From contig NZ_JBBCAS010000006.1 of NCBI RefSeq assembly GCF_037203765.1, forward strand, positions 186,001-250,000: a DNA stretch of 64,000 nt. The letters run 5' to 3'. The notes under the pieces are model-generated. The model did not search any database. It saw nothing but the letters and a program-made list of their open reading frames with translations, and was not told the DNA's origin. The first letter of the stretch is position 1. Every line of letters begins with the position of its first letter. The position numbers and the translations under genes are program-made. Positions 61,988 through 64,000 of the stretch are shown piece after piece. Source of the stretch: Sediminicola sp037203765. Lineage in GTDB: Bacteria; Bacteroidota; Bacteroidia; Flavobacteriales; Flavobacteriaceae.

Positions 61988-62506
61988 CTACCAATCTGCT
62001 AAGGATGCATTAAAAATATCTTGGGTTATCCTTTCAAAGATAACTTCATGTGCCTCGCCTTTTACACTATCCAATAGGGTGTTGGCATCATAATCATAAA
62101 AGAACGAAAAATTCTTCTCAAAATCAGCATCTTCTTTGGTCTTATTGAAGAACCTGACCTTTACCCCAATGGTGAGCCTGTTCTGAGCGGCCGTCTGATT
62201 GGAGGTTGCTGTCATGGGTGCAACCCGATATTCAATGATTTCACCTTCGTAGGTCAAATCGCCACCGGTGGTGACCAGGTCAAGACTGGTCTGGTTCAGT
62301 ATGAGATCTTGCAGTGCCAAGGTAAAATCCCTGTCCAGATTGGGTTCAATGGTGGATCCGGGGCTTTGTGCCGCATAATTCTGAAAGTAGTTAACCTGAA
62401 AGGTCTTGGCGGTTCCTACGTTTCCCCCGGTAAAGTTGTACACGCCACATCCCTGCAGGGTGAACATAACCGTAAGGATCACCGCTATATTTTTTATTCT
62501 GGTCAT
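61988..62506 (-). CDS. lptE: LPS-assembly lipoprotein LptE family
   Basis: 172-aa outer membrane lipoprotein (MFTLQGCGVYNF, Cys20) expected to plug and help LptD insert LPS in the outer membrane. LptE-like features: the sequence directly after Cys (GVYNFTGG) and the DLTYEGEIIEYRVAPM strand. It is 1 bp after the sigma-54 activator gene and 6 bp before the TPR-like gene. Confidence 0.88.
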   Translation of the reverse strand: MTRIKNIAVILTVMFTLQGCGVYNFTGGNVGTAKTFQVNYFQNYAAQSPGSTIEPNLDRDFTLALQDLILNQTSLDLVTTGGDLTYEGEIIEYRVAPMTATSNQTAAQNRLTIGVKVRFFNKTKEDADFEKNFSFFYDYDANTLLDSVKGEAHEVIFERITQDIFNASLADW

Positions 62507-62507
62507 A

Positions 62508-63791
62508 TTATAGATTGTATTGTTTGATCTTGCGGTACAGGGTCCGCTCCGATATACCCAACTCCGCTGCAGCGGCTTTGCGTTTGCCCTTGTTGCGCTC
62601 CAATGATTTTTTGATCAATTCAATTTCCTTTTCATGTAAAGATAGGGTTTCCTCTTCTTCTATTTCTTCTGCAAAATGATACTTGTCCTCTTGAACGGAT
62701 TTAGGGCTAGGGGTGGGACTTTCCATTTTTGGTTCGGGAAGGCTCAACACCTCCAGCTCACTGCTCTGTTCCTCCGCTTCCGAATAGTCCTCACTGTCGT
62801 CCTTTCCGTATATTTTACGGATCAGGTTCTCGTTCTCTTCCTGCACTTTTTCCGTGTCATTGTTCTTTAAAAGTTCCAGGGTCAATTTTTTCAGATCGTT
62901 CAGGTCGCCCTTCATATCAAACAACACTTTGTAGAGTATTTCGCGTTCGTTGCTGAACTCACTCTCCTTGCGTTCCTGTTTGATGACCGCAGGTAAATTG
63001 GATCCACTGGCATTGGGAAGGTAACCGTTCAATGTAGCAAAATTAATGGATCTCTGCTCCTCCAATACCGAGATTTGCTCGGCTATGTTCCGCAACTGTC
63101 GGATGTTGCCAGGCCAGCGGTATTTTAATAGGAGCTCAACGGCATCCTCCTCTAGGCGGATGGTGGGCATTTTATATTTCTGTCCGAAGTCGGATGCAAA
63201 TTTTCTGAACAATAAATGGATGTCATCCTTTCTGTCCCGTAACGGGGGAATGTTGATTTCAACCGTACTTAACCTATAATAAAGGTCCTCCCTGAATTTT
63301 TCCTTCTTGATCGCCTCAAACATGTTCACGTTGGTAGCGGCCACGATACGGACGTCCGTTTTTTGCACCTGTGAGGAACCTACTTTTAAAAACTCCCCAT
63401 TTTCCAAGACCCTTAGGAGCCGCACCTGCGTGGTTAGGGGCAATTCCCCCACTTCATCCAAAAATATGGTCCCCCCATCGGCAACTTCGAAATACCCACT
63501 GCGGGTGGCGGTTGCCCCGGTGAAGGCTCCTTTTTCGTGTCCGAAAAGTTCACTGTCTATGGTGCCTTCTGGAATGGCTCCGCAGTTCACCGCAATATAT
63601 TTGGCGTGTTTTCTATGGGACAGGGCGTGGATGATCTTTGGCATGGCTTCCTTTCCCACACCACTTTCACCAGTGACTAAAACGGAAATATCGGTAGGCG
63701 CTACTTGGATAGACTTTTCTATGGCCCTGTTGAGCTTAACATCGTTCCCGATGATTTCAAATCGTTGTTTTATGGCTTGTACCGATTCCAT
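62508..63791 (-). CDS. Sigma-54-dependent activator without receiver domain
   Basis: 427 aa from ATG 63791; an in-frame GTG ten codons upstream is less likely. The AAA+ domain begins almost at the N-terminus: Walker A GESGVGKE (41-48), the sigma-54 contact loop GAFTGA (88-93), Walker B LDEVGEL (111-117) and RYRWPGNIRQLRN. An acidic, variable linker precedes a C-terminal Fis-type HTH (ERNKGKRKAAAAELGISERTLYRKI). With no receiver, GAF or PAS domain, its activity must be set by level or by partner proteins. Targets are unknown; it lies between miaB and lptE. Confidence 0.93.
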   Translation of the reverse strand: MESVQAIKQRFEIIGNDVKLNRAIEKSIQVAPTDISVLVTGESGVGKEAMPKIIHALSHRKHAKYIAVNCGAIPEGTIDSELFGHEKGAFTGATATRSGYFEVADGGTIFLDEVGELPLTTQVRLLRVLENGEFLKVGSSQVQKTDVRIVAATNVNMFEAIKKEKFREDLYYRLSTVEINIPPLRDRKDDIHLLFRKFASDFGQKYKMPTIRLEEDAVELLLKYRWPGNIRQLRNIAEQISVLEEQRSINFATLNGYLPNASGSNLPAVIKQERKESEFSNEREILYKVLFDMKGDLNDLKKLTLELLKNNDTEKVQEENENLIRKIYGKDDSEDYSEAEEQSSELEVLSLPEPKMESPTPSPKSVQEDKYHFAEEIEEEETLSLHEKEIELIKKSLERNKGKRKAAAAELGISERTLYRKIKQYNL

Positions 63792-63859
63792 TGCTTTAGG
63801 TTCATTTAAGATATTGAACACCGTAAATACTGTTCCTCTCCTTGTTTATTGACTCTTTT

Positions 63860-64000
63860 CTAGTTGTTGTCACTGTAGCCCACAGCTTCCCCTATCAGGG
63901 TTGCTGAGGTGCAGGCATTGATTTTTACGTTTACAAAATCGCCCACCCTATAATTTCCTTTCGGAAAAACAACCACCGTACTTTGGGAATTTCTTCCCAT
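63860..64000 (-). CDS. miaB: tRNA methylthiotransferase MiaB, 3' end only
   Basis: Last 46 codons of an open frame that runs off the window edge. The fragment reads GRNSQSTVVVFPKGNYRVGDF, then VNVKINACTSATLIGEAVG, ending YSDNN. This is the TRAM domain at the end of MiaB (2-methylthio-N6-dimethylallyladenosine synthase), a radical SAM enzyme for tRNA position 37. The radical SAM part is outside the window. It ends 68 bp before the sigma-54 activator start. Confidence 0.85.
   Translation of the reverse strand: MGRNSQSTVVVFPKGNYRVGDFVNVKINACTSATLIGEAVGYSDNN

Noticed and set aside
1..64000. CRISPR arrays, insertion sequences, prophage, rRNA operons
   Set aside because: No spaced repeat array, transposase, integrase, phage structural gene or rRNA sequence was seen; the only clear repeat pair is the 50-bp one at tRNA-Phe.

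Overview
The window is typical chromosomal sequence of a marine-type member of the Bacteroidota, most likely the Flavobacteriaceae. The evidence is a TAnnTTTG-type -7 promoter signature ahead of several operons, a succinyl-type arginine operon, the GYDIA GHMP kinase beside a class II HMG-CoA reductase, the HYC_CC_PP protein family, a DPP-IV-type peptidase beside a POT transporter, and the block sigma-54 activator - lptE - TPR protein - secG. Species cannot be fixed from the sequence alone. I see no transposase, integrase, CRISPR array or rRNA.

Layout. (1) 1-9290, minus: one long arginine/proline operon, GNAT synthase candidate - argG - argC - proC - argD - proB - argF' - argB - argE - argH, with a promoter and structured leader at 9075-9288; proA is absent. 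(2) 9293-12990, minus: a three-gene glycosyltransferase operon (polyprenyl-phosphate sugar synthase type, CslA/cellulose-synthase-like processive enzyme, multispanning GT-C-like enzyme). (3) 13010-15961, minus: a membrane iron-sulfur protein with an FAD pyridine-nucleotide oxidoreductase. (4) 16111-18243, plus: GH113 glycosidase and a LysM/amidase. (5) 18240-22714, minus: a six-gene arsenosugar-type operon (rhodanese, TIGR04282 transferase, purine nucleoside phosphorylase, ArsM, DUF547, TIGR04283 transferase) that lacks the radical SAM gene arsS. (6) 22817-25354: GH32 lipoprotein, a small membrane protein, and a compact unit at tRNA-Phe made of a GIY-YIG gene between perfect 50-bp direct repeats. 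(7) 25456-33365, plus: coaX, an outer membrane protein, a TPR protein, lptC, a small membrane protein, a CNNM protein and a PpiD-like foldase.

(8) 33368-35632, minus: mevalonate pathway pair. (9) 35771-39550, plus: DPP-IV and POT peptide transporter. (10) 39486-44305, minus: comEC, NlpC/P60 peptidase, lpxB, a small membrane protein, surE. (11) 44518-47541, plus: tail-specific protease and a secreted or anchored nuclease. (12) 47538-54744, minus: purH and the cell-shape operon mreB-mreC-mreD-mrdA-rodA. (13) 54796-58598: a GAF/fRMsr protein, then a metal locus (HYC_CC_PP, TonB receptor, HMA protein). (14) 58619-64000, minus: groL/groS, then secG, a TPR protein, lptE, a sigma-54 activator and the 3' end of miaB.

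Most of the window is conserved housekeeping. The parts most worth following are the arsenosugar operon, with a phosphorylase carrying an adenine-type Asp at the base-specificity position; the tRNA-Phe/GIY-YIG repeat unit; the Ser at the specificity position of the succinyl/acetylornithine transcarbamylase; and the metal locus with its paired inverted repeats. No gene-free stretch exceeds 300 bases. Promoter calls rest on motif matching by eye.
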